Assembly (NCBI GenBank): GCA_035299085.1
Contig: DATGXG010000057.1
Coordinates: 62,001-126,000 of the forward strand
Length of the DNA: 64,000 bases
Reading direction: 5' to 3'
Source of the DNA: Bacteroidales bacterium
GTDB taxonomy: Bacteria > Bacteroidota > Bacteroidia > Bacteroidales > UBA10428
In this document: in pieces, positions 34,129 through 42,897 of the stretch
How positions within the stretch are numbered: position 1 is the first letter of the stretch
Layout: every line of letters begins with the position of its first letter
Position numbers and translations under genes: made by a program
Notes under the pieces: model-generated
What the model was told of the DNA's origin: nothing
Database searches by the model: none
The model's input: only the letters and a program-made list of their open reading frames with translations

Positions 34129-37100
34129 ATGAAAAAGCAAAAACTGTACAAATCATCAGCATTTTTTACTAATTGTAAGAGATGGCTGATGATTTTTAAG
34201 GTGGCTGTTGCTCTGCTGATTCTACTGGTTGCCCAGGTTTCAGCTCAACAAGCCACTGTTAAAGGTAAAGTTACTGATGCTTCAACTGGCGAATCGCTGA
34301 TAGGCGTAAACGTGCTGATTAAAGGAACCCAGCAGGGCGCAATTACTGATGCTGACGGTAAATATTCGTTGAATGTACCGAATGCAGCAGATGCCGTACT
34401 TGCAGTTTCTTATATCGGCTATGCCACAAAGGAAGTACCGGTAGCTGGTCAGAGCACACTGGATGTGCAACTGGAACCCCAGGTATCCCAATTGCAGGAA
34501 ATCGTTGTAATTGGTTATGGTACCATGAAAAGAAATGAGGTTACCAGTGCCGTGGCTAGTGTTAAAGCGGAAGACTTCAACAAAGGTAATGTGAACAACC
34601 CTGTTCAGCTGATTCAGGGTAAAGTAGCAGGACTTTCCATCAGCAAACCCGGCGGAAACCCGAATGCAGGTTTTGATATCCGTTTAAGAGGTTTGAACAC
34701 CGTAGGTAGCAATACAGGCCCGCTGGTTGTTATTGATGGTCTGATCGGAGGTAGCCTTACCAACGTTGACCCTAATGACGTGGAAAGCATTAGTGTATTA
34801 AAAGATGCATCGGCTGCGGCCATTTATGGCACACGTGGTTCCAATGGTGTTATTCTGGTAACCACAAAGAAAGGCCGTGCAGGTACCGCACAGCTTGAGT
34901 ATAATGGTTATGTAACCTTTGAAATGGTGGCCAAAAATACTCCTGTTATGACAGCTTCCGAATGGAGAGCTCTTTCTGATGAAATTGGAGTAGGAACCGA
35001 TTACGGAGCATCAACCGATTGGTTTAAAGAAATTGAACAAACCGGTATTTCCCAGGTGCATAACGTGTCTTTATCAGGTGGAACTGAGAAAACGAACTTC
35101 CGTGCTGCTTTCAACTATCGTCAGGCAAACGGCATCATGATCACCAGCGGAAATGATCAGCTGAATGGCAGGTTAAATCTAACCCAGAAAGCCCTGAATG
35201 ACAAGTTAACAGTTGATCTGAATATTGGTGCTACTCAGAAAAACACCGACTTTGGCTACGATGCAGCTTTCCGTTATGCCAGCATTTATAATCCTACTGC
35301 ACCGGTTTATGCTGAGCCTACTGATCCTGATTACGCGAGATACCAGGGTTATTACCAGAATGAACTTTTTGATTACTATAACCCGGTTTCTATTTTAAGA
35401 CTGAACTCAAACACCGGAAGAGACAGGTTACTGACCCTGTCCGGAAGAGCATCTCTTGAAATTTTTAAAGGTTTGAGAGCTGAAGCATTTTATTCTCTCC
35501 AGACCAATTCAAGCATAAGAAACGACTACCGTGACCAGAATGATTATTGGGGTGGTTTAAACCGTGACGGATTGGCATCCAACCAGGAAGATGCTTCAAA
35601 CACAGAATTGTTTGAAACTACTCTTCACTATAATGGAGACTTAACCGCAGGTCTGAATATGAATTTCGTGGGTGGATATTCTTACCAGGACTTCAATAAT
35701 GAAGGTTTTTATACCCAGGGTGGTGGTTTCCTTGTCGATAAATTTAAATACTATAACGTAGGCGCCGGAACCGATTTCAAATACGGTCGTGCTACTGCAA
35801 CCAGCTACAGGAATTCAAGCAAGCTGATTGCTTTCTTCGGCAGGGCTAATTTCAATTATAAGGATATGGTATTCCTTATGGCCAGCGCACGCTATGAAGG
35901 ATCGTCCAAGTTTGGGGCAAACAATAAATGGGGTATTTTCCCCGGTGTCAGCGCGGGATTTGAAATATCAAGGTTCCTGAATGTGGCAGCTATTGATAAC
36001 CTTAAAATTCGCGCCAATTATGGGGTCACAGGTAATACTCCCCAGGACAGCTATCTTTCCCTGGAAAGAATCGGTTACTTAAGCCAGTTCTTCCCGATTA
36101 ACGGTAGATATCAGCCGGTTTATGGAGTTGTCAGCAATCCGAATCCTGATCTGAAATGGGAGAAACAAAGCGAGTTTGATGCCGGATTTGACTTTTCGAT
36201 GTTCAGCGCCCGGTTATTTGGATCCTTTGACTTCTATACCCGTAAAACAACTGACCTGTTGTTCAATTTTGCAGTACCCAATCCTCCGAATATCTATTCA
36301 ACCGCTTGGGTGAATCTCGGCGAAATCAAGAGCAGCGGACTTGAACTGACACTTAACTTTAAAGCTGTTCAATCCGCCGATTTCAGTTATACATTCTCCT
36401 TAAGCCCGTCGTACAATCTTGATAATACATTGGTTTCCCTGTCGGGATCCTATAACGGATTTGAATTGAAATATGGTGTGAAAGACCTTGGCGATATGGG
36501 ATCACCGGGACAAAACCAGACCCCGCTTACCCGTGTAAAGGAAGGTGGAAAAATTGGTGAACTTCTCGCTCTTGAGTACAAGGGAATTGATGAAACAGGT
36601 AACCTGGTGTTTGTTGACCAGCCTGGAACTTCAGCAGGTATTGACCAGGCTGACCGCGTAATTGTAGGTAACGGACTGCCCAAATTCTTAATTGGCTTTG
36701 GAAACGATTTCTCATACAAAAACTGGGATTTGAATATTTTCTTCCGCGGTGTTTTCGGACATGACCTGCTGAATTCATTCCGGGGATTCTACGAAGTTCC
36801 GCAGCTGATTACCTCCTACAATCTTCCGAAGACAGCAAAAGATCAGAAGAATCCGACTACAGGCACTTATCTGAATACAACTTCCGGTAAACTTTCAAGC
36901 TACCATATTGAAAAAGCCGACTTTGTATCACTTGACAATGCAAGCCTTGGTTATAATTTCAATGTTCCCAAAAACTGGGGAATACAGAAAATAAGACTTT
37001 ATGTGGCAGGCAACAACCTGTTCTATATCACAGGTTATAAAGGAGTGGATCCCAACCCGCGCTATGTGGACAGTGATCCCGGCCTGGGAACATTTAATAA

Positions 37101-37182
37101 TCCGCTTGTACCGGGTGTTGACCGCAGAGACACATGGTTCCGGACACGTTCTGTATCAGTAGGTGCAAATATTATTTTCTAA
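34129..37182 (+). CDS. SusC/RagA-family TonB-linked outer-membrane protein
   Basis: 1017 aa. A long leader with a hydrophobic segment at about 22-40 ends in 'SAQQATVKG'. CarboxypepD_reg-like domain at about 43-120 ('KVTDASTGESLIGVNVLIKG'), then the SusC junction 'LQEIVVIGYGTMKR', plug at about 140-245 ('IQGKVAGLSISKPGG', 'PLVVIDGLIGG', 'AIYGTRGSNGVILVTTKKG') and a 22-strand-type barrel ending 'SVGANIIF'. Domain order and length are those of a complete SusC. It works with the SusD lipoprotein encoded 19 nt downstream to import an oligomer, probably a glycan or peptide; the substrate cannot be read. Sequence blocks are shared with the receptor at 18888-21611. The 447-bp leader upstream suggests strong regulation. 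Confidence 0.95.
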   Translation: MKKQKLYKSSAFFTNCKRWLMIFKVAVALLILLVAQVSAQQATVKGKVTDASTGESLIGVNVLIKGTQQGAITDADGKYSLNVPNAADAVLAVSYIGYATKEVPVAGQSTLDVQLEPQVSQLQEIVVIGYGTMKRNEVTSAVASVKAEDFNKGNVNNPVQLIQGKVAGLSISKPGGNPNAGFDIRLRGLNTVGSNTGPLVVIDGLIGGSLTNVDPNDVESISVLKDASAAAIYGTRGSNGVILVTTKKGRAGTAQLEYNGYVTFEMVAKNTPVMTASEWRALSDEIGVGTDYGASTDWFKEIEQTGISQVHNVSLSGGTEKTNFRAAFNYRQANGIMITSGNDQLNGRLNLTQKALNDKLTVDLNIGATQKNTDFGYDAAFRYASIYNPTAPVYAEPTDPDYARYQGYYQNELFDYYNPVSILRLNSNTGRDRLLTLSGRASLEIFKGLRAEAFYSLQTNSSIRNDYRDQNDYWGGLNRDGLASNQEDASNTELFETTLHYNGDLTAGLNMNFVGGYSYQDFNNEGFYTQGGGFLVDKFKYYNVGAGTDFKYGRATATSYRNSSKLIAFFGRANFNYKDMVFLMASARYEGSSKFGANNKWGIFPGVSAGFEISRFLNVAAIDNLKIRANYGVTGNTPQDSYLSLERIGYLSQFFPINGRYQPVYGVVSNPNPDLKWEKQSEFDAGFDFSMFSARLFGSFDFYTRKTTDLLFNFAVPNPPNIYSTAWVNLGEIKSSGLELTLNFKAVQSADFSYTFSLSPSYNLDNTLVSLSGSYNGFELKYGVKDLGDMGSPGQNQTPLTRVKEGGKIGELLALEYKGIDETGNLVFVDQPGTSAGIDQADRVIVGNGLPKFLIGFGNDFSYKNWDLNIFFRGVFGHDLLNSFRGFYEVPQLITSYNLPKTAKDQKNPTTGTYLNTTSGKLSSYHIEKADFVSLDNASLGYNFNVPKNWGIQKIRLYVAGNNLFYITGYKGVDPNPRYVDSDPGLGTFNNPLVPGVDRRDTWFRTRSVSVGANIIF

Positions 37183-37201
37183 TCTGAAAAATGAAATCAT
37201 T

Positions 37202-38893
37202 ATGAAAACAAGAAAATTAAATATGAAATCATTGCTTCTGATTAAGGCAATAATGTTTGTAATTGTACTGGTATTCCCGGTAATGTCATGTACAAACCTT
37301 GATGAAAAACTGTATACTGAATTGCTGCCTGATGAATTCTTCCAGAGTGAAGAAGAATTTCTGGCTGCTCTTGGTACTGCATATGTAAGGTTGGGTGGTT
37401 ACGCTTCAGGTGATGTAAATAATCTCCAGGAAACTACTACCGATGAAATGGTTGTACCTACGAGAGGTTCTGACTGGGATGACGGAGGTAACTGGAGAAG
37501 GCTCCACCTGCATTCATGGAAATATGAAGATAATGCTACCGGTGGTGCATGGGATTTCTGTTTCCAGGGTGTAAGTACCTGTAATAACGTGATGTACCAG
37601 TTTCAACAACAGGTCGTAAAGGGATCTATCACTCAGGAAGTGGCTGATCAATACGCCGCTGAATTACGTGTTTTAAGAGGTTTCTTCTACTGGCAGCTGA
37701 TTGACCTTTATGGCAATGTACCTTTGGTTCTTGATTGGGCTACCGCAGAAGCTGCTCCTCCCACAAAAACAAGGGCTGAAGTGTATAATGCTATTGTTGC
37801 CGATCTTGAGGATGCAGTTCCGGCTTTGTCGAAAGATAGAAATGACAATACCTACGGACGTTTAACGTATTGGGCAGGAAAAACACTTCTGGCTAAATTG
37901 TACATGAATGCCGGTGTTTATGTTGGAACTCCACAGTGGCAGAAAGTAATTGATATTTGCGATGAGATTATTAATGATGGTCCTTATAAATTAACCGAGG
38001 ACTATTTTGCAAATTTCAATGAAGCCAACAATACTTCAAGTGAAATTATCTGGGCAATCCCTTATGACGAAGTATTTTTTACAGGTTTTAACCTTCCCAT
38101 GCAGACCTTGCATTATGGAAGCCAGTTTACTTATAACCTGACTGCCCAGCCATGGAACGGGTTCTGCTCTCTTGAAGAATTCTATAATTCATATGAAGCA
38201 ACCGATAAGAGAAAAGGACAACCGGGTACAGTTACTGAACCATTTGTTGGACGTGGGAATTTCCTTGCCGGAATTCAATATAATTCAAACGGTTCCTTTG
38301 TAAAAGATGACGGTCATGATAAAAAAGATCCGGATGGCGATACACTGAATTTTGGAAACATCGGAACAGGTCAGCCACAGATTAATGAACTGGGCCCCCA
38401 ATCATGGAGACAATCCGGTGTCAGGATCGGAAAATGGGAATTTACAGCAGGAGCTACATCTGATTTGAGTAATGATTTCGGAATTTTCCGTCTGGCTGAC
38501 TTACATCTGATGAAAGCCGAAGCGTTGTGGCGTCTTAGTGGTGATGCCGCCGATGTGGATGCCCTTGCTGAAGTCAACATGATTCGTGATCGTGCAGGTA
38601 TTGATCCGCTGGCTTCACTTGACGGTCCTCTGAGCTTTGCAATTGAGGATGGTTCTGTAGCAGGTGGTGAATTGTTCAATGAAATGGGACGTGAAATGGC
38701 ATTTGAACACAACAGGCGTCAGGATCTGATCCGTTGGGGGTTCTGGGAAATGAACGCAAAATGGACAATTCCGTTCCATAATGTGGGAGATGTCACTTTG
38801 TCCGATGAATACCTCCGTTTATTCCCGATTAACCGTGACAAACTTTCGGCCAATCCTAATCTGGATCAGAATCCGGGTTACCCCACCGAATAA
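37202..38893 (+). CDS. SusD/RagB-family outer-membrane lipoprotein
   Basis: 563 aa from the ATG at 37202, 19 nt after the susC stop; a longer in-frame start would overlap susC. Lipobox 'FPVMSCTNLDEK' (Cys30). N-terminal SusD-like region with TPR-type helices at about 45-215 ('YAAELRVLRGFFYWQLIDLY' is the classic block near residue 155) and C-terminal RagB/SusD domain ending with 'LFPINRDKLSANPNLDQNPG'. It caps the SusC barrel and binds the substrate. An intrinsic terminator follows the stop, so susC-susD looks like a two-gene unit with possible read-through. Confidence 0.95.
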   Translation: MKTRKLNMKSLLLIKAIMFVIVLVFPVMSCTNLDEKLYTELLPDEFFQSEEEFLAALGTAYVRLGGYASGDVNNLQETTTDEMVVPTRGSDWDDGGNWRRLHLHSWKYEDNATGGAWDFCFQGVSTCNNVMYQFQQQVVKGSITQEVADQYAAELRVLRGFFYWQLIDLYGNVPLVLDWATAEAAPPTKTRAEVYNAIVADLEDAVPALSKDRNDNTYGRLTYWAGKTLLAKLYMNAGVYVGTPQWQKVIDICDEIINDGPYKLTEDYFANFNEANNTSSEIIWAIPYDEVFFTGFNLPMQTLHYGSQFTYNLTAQPWNGFCSLEEFYNSYEATDKRKGQPGTVTEPFVGRGNFLAGIQYNSNGSFVKDDGHDKKDPDGDTLNFGNIGTGQPQINELGPQSWRQSGVRIGKWEFTAGATSDLSNDFGIFRLADLHLMKAEALWRLSGDAADVDALAEVNMIRDRAGIDPLASLDGPLSFAIEDGSVAGGELFNEMGREMAFEHNRRQDLIRWGFWEMNAKWTIPFHNVGDVTLSDEYLRLFPINRDKLSANPNLDQNPGYPTE

Positions 38894-38917
38894 GCTTTGA
38901 ATAAATACAGTTTCCTT

Positions 38918-38960
38918 AAGAGAGCAGGCAAATTATTATTTTTACCTGCTCTCTTTTTTA
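38918..38960 (+). terminator. Intrinsic terminator after susD
   Basis: GAGAGCAGG (38920-38928) pairs with CCTGCTCTC (38945-38953), loop of 16 nt, then TTTTTT. The stem is a perfect 9 bp. The next ATG is only about 10 bp further on. Confidence 0.9.
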
Positions 38961-38970
38961 CTTTCTGATC

Positions 38971-41900
38971 ATGTATCATTTCCGCACTGCCTTTATAATA
39001 CCTCTGTTCATCCTTGCCCTGTCGTGCAATAAGAACCACAGCAGGAATAATTCTTTATTTACATTGCTTGATACTTCTTCAACAGGTATCACATTTTTCA
39101 ACACGGTGGAATATACCGAACAATTCAACACCTATACCTACAGAAATTTTTATAATGGTGCCGGGGTAGGCATTGCTGACTTCAATAACGACAGCTTGCC
39201 GGATCTGTATTTCTGCGGCAACATGGTAGAGAATAAGCTTTACATTAACAAAGGCAATTTTAGTTTTGAGGATATAACGGAAAAGTCTGGAGTGGCATGT
39301 AAGGATGTATGGTGCACCGGTGTCAGCATTGCTGATGTGAATGGCGATGGCTGGCAGGATATCTACGTGTGTAAATCGGGGAATCCGGAGAGTCCTCACC
39401 GTAATAACGAACTGTTCATAAACAATCATGATCTTACTTTCAGCGAAAAATCAGCTGAATACGGATTAGACGTAACAGGCCTTTCCAATCATGCATCCTT
39501 TTTTGATTATGACCGGGATGGTGACCTGGATTGCTATCTCCTGAATAATTCCTTTCAGTCAGTTACTGAATTCGACATAAAGCCACATGCTCGTGAAAAA
39601 CCGGATTCACTGGGAGGCAACCGGCTGTTCAGAAATGATGGGGGCCATTTTACCGATGTGAGTCGTGAAGCCGGAATATATACAAGCAAAATAGGATTCG
39701 GACTTGGAGTGAGTGTAGGGGATCTGAATCGTGACGGTTGGCCTGATATCTATGTATCAAATGATTTTTTTGAAAGGGATTACCTGTATATCAATAACGG
39801 TCATGGCACATTCCGTGAATGCCTTGAGGATGAAATGCAGGAGATAAGCCTTGGTGCCATGGGTGCCGATATCGCAGATATTAATAACGATACATGGCCT
39901 GAGGTTTTTGCAACTGAAATGACTCCCGAGGATAATGCCCGCTACAAGACTAAGGTTTTGTTTGAAGACTGGGATCGTTACCGGATGAAAGCAGATAATG
40001 GGTATTACCGTCAATTTGCCCGTAATGTATTGCAATTGAACAACCGTAACGGAACTTTCAGTGAAATTGGCAGGTATAGCGGAGTCAGCAGAACAGACTG
40101 GAGCTGGGGTGCCCTGATCATGGACATGGACAATGATGGGTGGAAAGATATTTTTGTGGCAAATGGTATATTTAAAGACCTGCTCGATCGCGACTATCTT
40201 GATTTTTATTCTAATCCGCGAATGATGAGGAGTTTAATTCAAACTGAACAGAAAGCCATACTCAAAATCATCGGTCTGATCCCTTCGGTTCCTGTTCCCA
40301 ACTATGCATTCCACAACAATGCTGATCTTACATTCACCAATCAGTCACAGTCCTGGGGTCTTAATACACCCTCATTTTCTAACGGCGCTGCTTATGGTGA
40401 CCTGGATAATGATGGCGATCTTGACCTGGTGGTGAATAATGTAAACATGGCCCCATTTATTTACCGTAATAACAGTGAAAAATCAGGTGGAAACCGGTAC
40501 CTTGAGATCCGGCTCAAAGGGGAAGGAATGAACACTTCTGCCATTGGAACCTCCGCTACACTTTATTATAACAACACCGCATCCTGGGCTGAATTGTACC
40601 CGATGAGGGGATTCCAGTCGACTATGGATTCCAGGCTTCATTTTGGACTGGGAAGGGATTGTGAGTTAATTGACTCACTTGTAGTGATCTGGCCGAATGG
40701 CAAAAAAACGGTAAAGCACAGGGTAGAACCTGACCGGATATTGACATTAGAACAAAAGGAAAGCCTGGTTGCAGAACCGCATGTAAAAACATTACATACA
40801 GAAATTATATTGAAGAAAATCCCTGCTCCTGCAGGACTTCAATTTACCTGTAAGGAAAACCGATTTAATGATTTCAGCCGTAATAGCCTGCTTTTTATTA
40901 TGGCTTCAAATGAAAGTCCTCATATTGCCGTGGCTGATGTGAACGGGGATAAGCTTGACGACATATATGTATGCGGAGCAAAGGGAACTGCCGGCCGGTT
41001 AATGATCCAGGATAATCAGGGAGAGTTTAAATCGTCTGATATCAGCGTTTTTGCCCATGACAGCCTTTCGGAAGACACCGATTGTGCTTTTTTCGATGCC
41101 GACGGTGATGAGGATAAGGATTTGTATGTAACCAGCGGTGGCAGTGAATTTCCTGCAAGCTCGTCTGCATTGCGCGACAGGCTTTATACTAATGACGGAC
41201 ACGGTAATTTCAGGAAATCTCCACAGAGTCTGCCTGTATCAAAGTTTATCAGCAGTTCCTGTGTTAGCCCGGCGGATTATGATAACGATGGTGATATCGA
41301 TTTGTTTGTGGGCGGAAGGTTAATTCCCTTAAGTTACGGTGTTCCTGCAAACGGATATTTACTTGAAAACGATGGCAAAGGAAATTTCAGAAATATAACC
41401 GACCAGAAAGCTCCTGAACTGAATAATGCAGGAATGATAACCTGTATGCAATGGGTGGATATGGATAATGACGGTGATCAGGATATTATAATTGCAGGCG
41501 AATGGATGCCTGTAAGAGTATTTTTAAACAATAAGGGCAAAAATTTTACTGAGGCAACTACTGATTATGGATTGCAAAATACATCAGGATGGTGGCATTC
41601 AATGGCGGTCGCCGATTTGAACCGCGACGGAAAAATGGATATCATACTTGGAAACCACGGGCTCAATTCATTTTTTAAAACATCGGACACACAACCAGTG
41701 ACTATGTATGTGAACGATTTTGATATGAATGGCTCAGTGGAACAGGTAATTGCAATGTATGAGAACGGCAGGCTTTACCCGGTTGCCATGAGGGATGAAC
41801 TGGTGAACCAGATACCTTCACTCCTGTCGAAATTTCCCAAATTCAGCAGTTATATGGATGCCACAGTTGAGGATCTGTTTGCAGAACCTGTACTTAACCG

Positions 41901-42294
41901 TTCTTTGGTGCTTAAGGCGTATACACTGCAAACCTGCATCCTGATCAACAATGGCAAGGCACCTTTCACAATAAAGCCACTTCCCGCAGAAGCCCAACTT
42001 GCCCCTGTATATTCAATTCTGGCTAAAGATTTTGATCACGACGGCTTCTGTGATATACTACTCGGCGGTAATCAATTCTCAGCCAAACCGCAAACAGGTA
42101 TTTATGCAGGAGGTTATGGCCTTTTACTTAAGGGCAGCTTAACAGGTGCCTTCGAAACCATTGATCCGGAAAGGTCAGGAATTTCCATAACGGGTCAGAT
42201 TCGAAACTTTCAAATGGCAACCATTAAAAATAAACAAGTAATTTTGGTTGGCTTAAATGATGAACCTTTACTTTTTTACGAATTACAAAAATGA
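38971..42294 (+). CDS. FG-GAP/VCBS repeat and ASPIC/UnbV domain lipoprotein (first of three)
   Basis: 1107 aa. Lipobox 'FILALSCNKN' (Cys19). Two FG-GAP beta-propeller regions with many Ca-binding-type loops ('GIADFNNDSLPDLYF', 'IADVNGDGWQDIYV', 'YDNDGDIDLFVGGRLI') surround an ASPIC/UnbV domain at about 500-600 ('MRGFQSTMDSRLHFGLG', 'LVVIWPNGKKT'). These proteins are outer-membrane or surface lipoproteins common beside SusCD pairs; their function is not established and glycan binding or adhesion is assumed. The gene begins 11 bp after the susD terminator. The next gene overlaps it by 4 nt (ATGA). Confidence 0.9.
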   Translation: MYHFRTAFIIPLFILALSCNKNHSRNNSLFTLLDTSSTGITFFNTVEYTEQFNTYTYRNFYNGAGVGIADFNNDSLPDLYFCGNMVENKLYINKGNFSFEDITEKSGVACKDVWCTGVSIADVNGDGWQDIYVCKSGNPESPHRNNELFINNHDLTFSEKSAEYGLDVTGLSNHASFFDYDRDGDLDCYLLNNSFQSVTEFDIKPHAREKPDSLGGNRLFRNDGGHFTDVSREAGIYTSKIGFGLGVSVGDLNRDGWPDIYVSNDFFERDYLYINNGHGTFRECLEDEMQEISLGAMGADIADINNDTWPEVFATEMTPEDNARYKTKVLFEDWDRYRMKADNGYYRQFARNVLQLNNRNGTFSEIGRYSGVSRTDWSWGALIMDMDNDGWKDIFVANGIFKDLLDRDYLDFYSNPRMMRSLIQTEQKAILKIIGLIPSVPVPNYAFHNNADLTFTNQSQSWGLNTPSFSNGAAYGDLDNDGDLDLVVNNVNMAPFIYRNNSEKSGGNRYLEIRLKGEGMNTSAIGTSATLYYNNTASWAELYPMRGFQSTMDSRLHFGLGRDCELIDSLVVIWPNGKKTVKHRVEPDRILTLEQKESLVAEPHVKTLHTEIILKKIPAPAGLQFTCKENRFNDFSRNSLLFIMASNESPHIAVADVNGDKLDDIYVCGAKGTAGRLMIQDNQGEFKSSDISVFAHDSLSEDTDCAFFDADGDEDKDLYVTSGGSEFPASSSALRDRLYTNDGHGNFRKSPQSLPVSKFISSSCVSPADYDNDGDIDLFVGGRLIPLSYGVPANGYLLENDGKGNFRNITDQKAPELNNAGMITCMQWVDMDNDGDQDIIIAGEWMPVRVFLNNKGKNFTEATTDYGLQNTSGWWHSMAVADLNRDGKMDIILGNHGLNSFFKTSDTQPVTMYVNDFDMNGSVEQVIAMYENGRLYPVAMRDELVNQIPSLLSKFPKFSSYMDATVEDLFAEPVLNRSLVLKAYTLQTCILINNGKAPFTIKPLPAEAQLAPVYSILAKDFDHDGFCDILLGGNQFSAKPQTGIYAGGYGLLLKGSLTGAFETIDPERSGISITGQIRNFQMATIKNKQVILVGLNDEPLLFYELQK

Positions 42295-42896
42295 ATCGAG
42301 TTAATTTTTCTACTGCAGCATTATGTGTTTTTATTTTAATATTCCTGTTCACCGGTTGCAGTCCAAAACAACGATATGATCGCAGGTTGAAACATGAGCT
42401 GGCAAGTGGCATTCGAAATGATTCCCTTTTTATGGGAATTTATCTGGGCATGCCTTCCCGTGAGTTTTACGCACATTGCTGGGATCTGAATAAAAAAGGA
42501 CTGGTAAGGCAGGGTGCAGGAAATAAAACCGTTGAATATCAAATGAACAATGAATTAAACCATCCGGCTTTAATGAATTTCTACCCTCATTTTAAAAATG
42601 ATAAAATATATGACATGCCCGTTAAATATAAATACGTTGGATGGGCTCCATGGAATAAAGAACTTTCATCGAAAAAGCTGCAACAGGACATAAAAAAATA
42701 TTATGAAAAGAAATATGGAAAAGGATTTATAACAGTTAAGCATCCTGAACGTGGTACAGCGTATATAAAAATTGACGGAAACCGCAGAATTACAATTTTC
42801 ACAAAAGATGATCTGGATGTTTGGGTAATTTTCACTGATCTCACTGTAACTCAAAAACTGATCATGAATCCGGAGACTTTCCAAAATGCCAGGTAA
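42291..42896 (+). CDS. Small lipoprotein of unknown function
   Basis: 201 aa, overlapping the previous gene by 4 nt and ending 1 nt before the likely start of the next, so it is embedded in the FG-GAP operon. Lipobox 'FLFTGCSPKQR'. No domain recognised. It contains 'DSLFMGIYLGMPSREFYAHC', a mid Lys/Tyr-rich helix ('LQQDIKKYYEKKYGKGF') and a beta-rich end. The tight coupling on both sides argues that it is a real gene of the same complex or pathway. Confidence 0.85.
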   Translation: MNRVNFSTAALCVFILIFLFTGCSPKQRYDRRLKHELASGIRNDSLFMGIYLGMPSREFYAHCWDLNKKGLVRQGAGNKTVEYQMNNELNHPALMNFYPHFKNDKIYDMPVKYKYVGWAPWNKELSSKKLQQDIKKYYEKKYGKGFITVKHPERGTAYIKIDGNRRITIFTKDDLDVWVIFTDLTVTQKLIMNPETFQNAR

Positions 42897-42897
42897 C

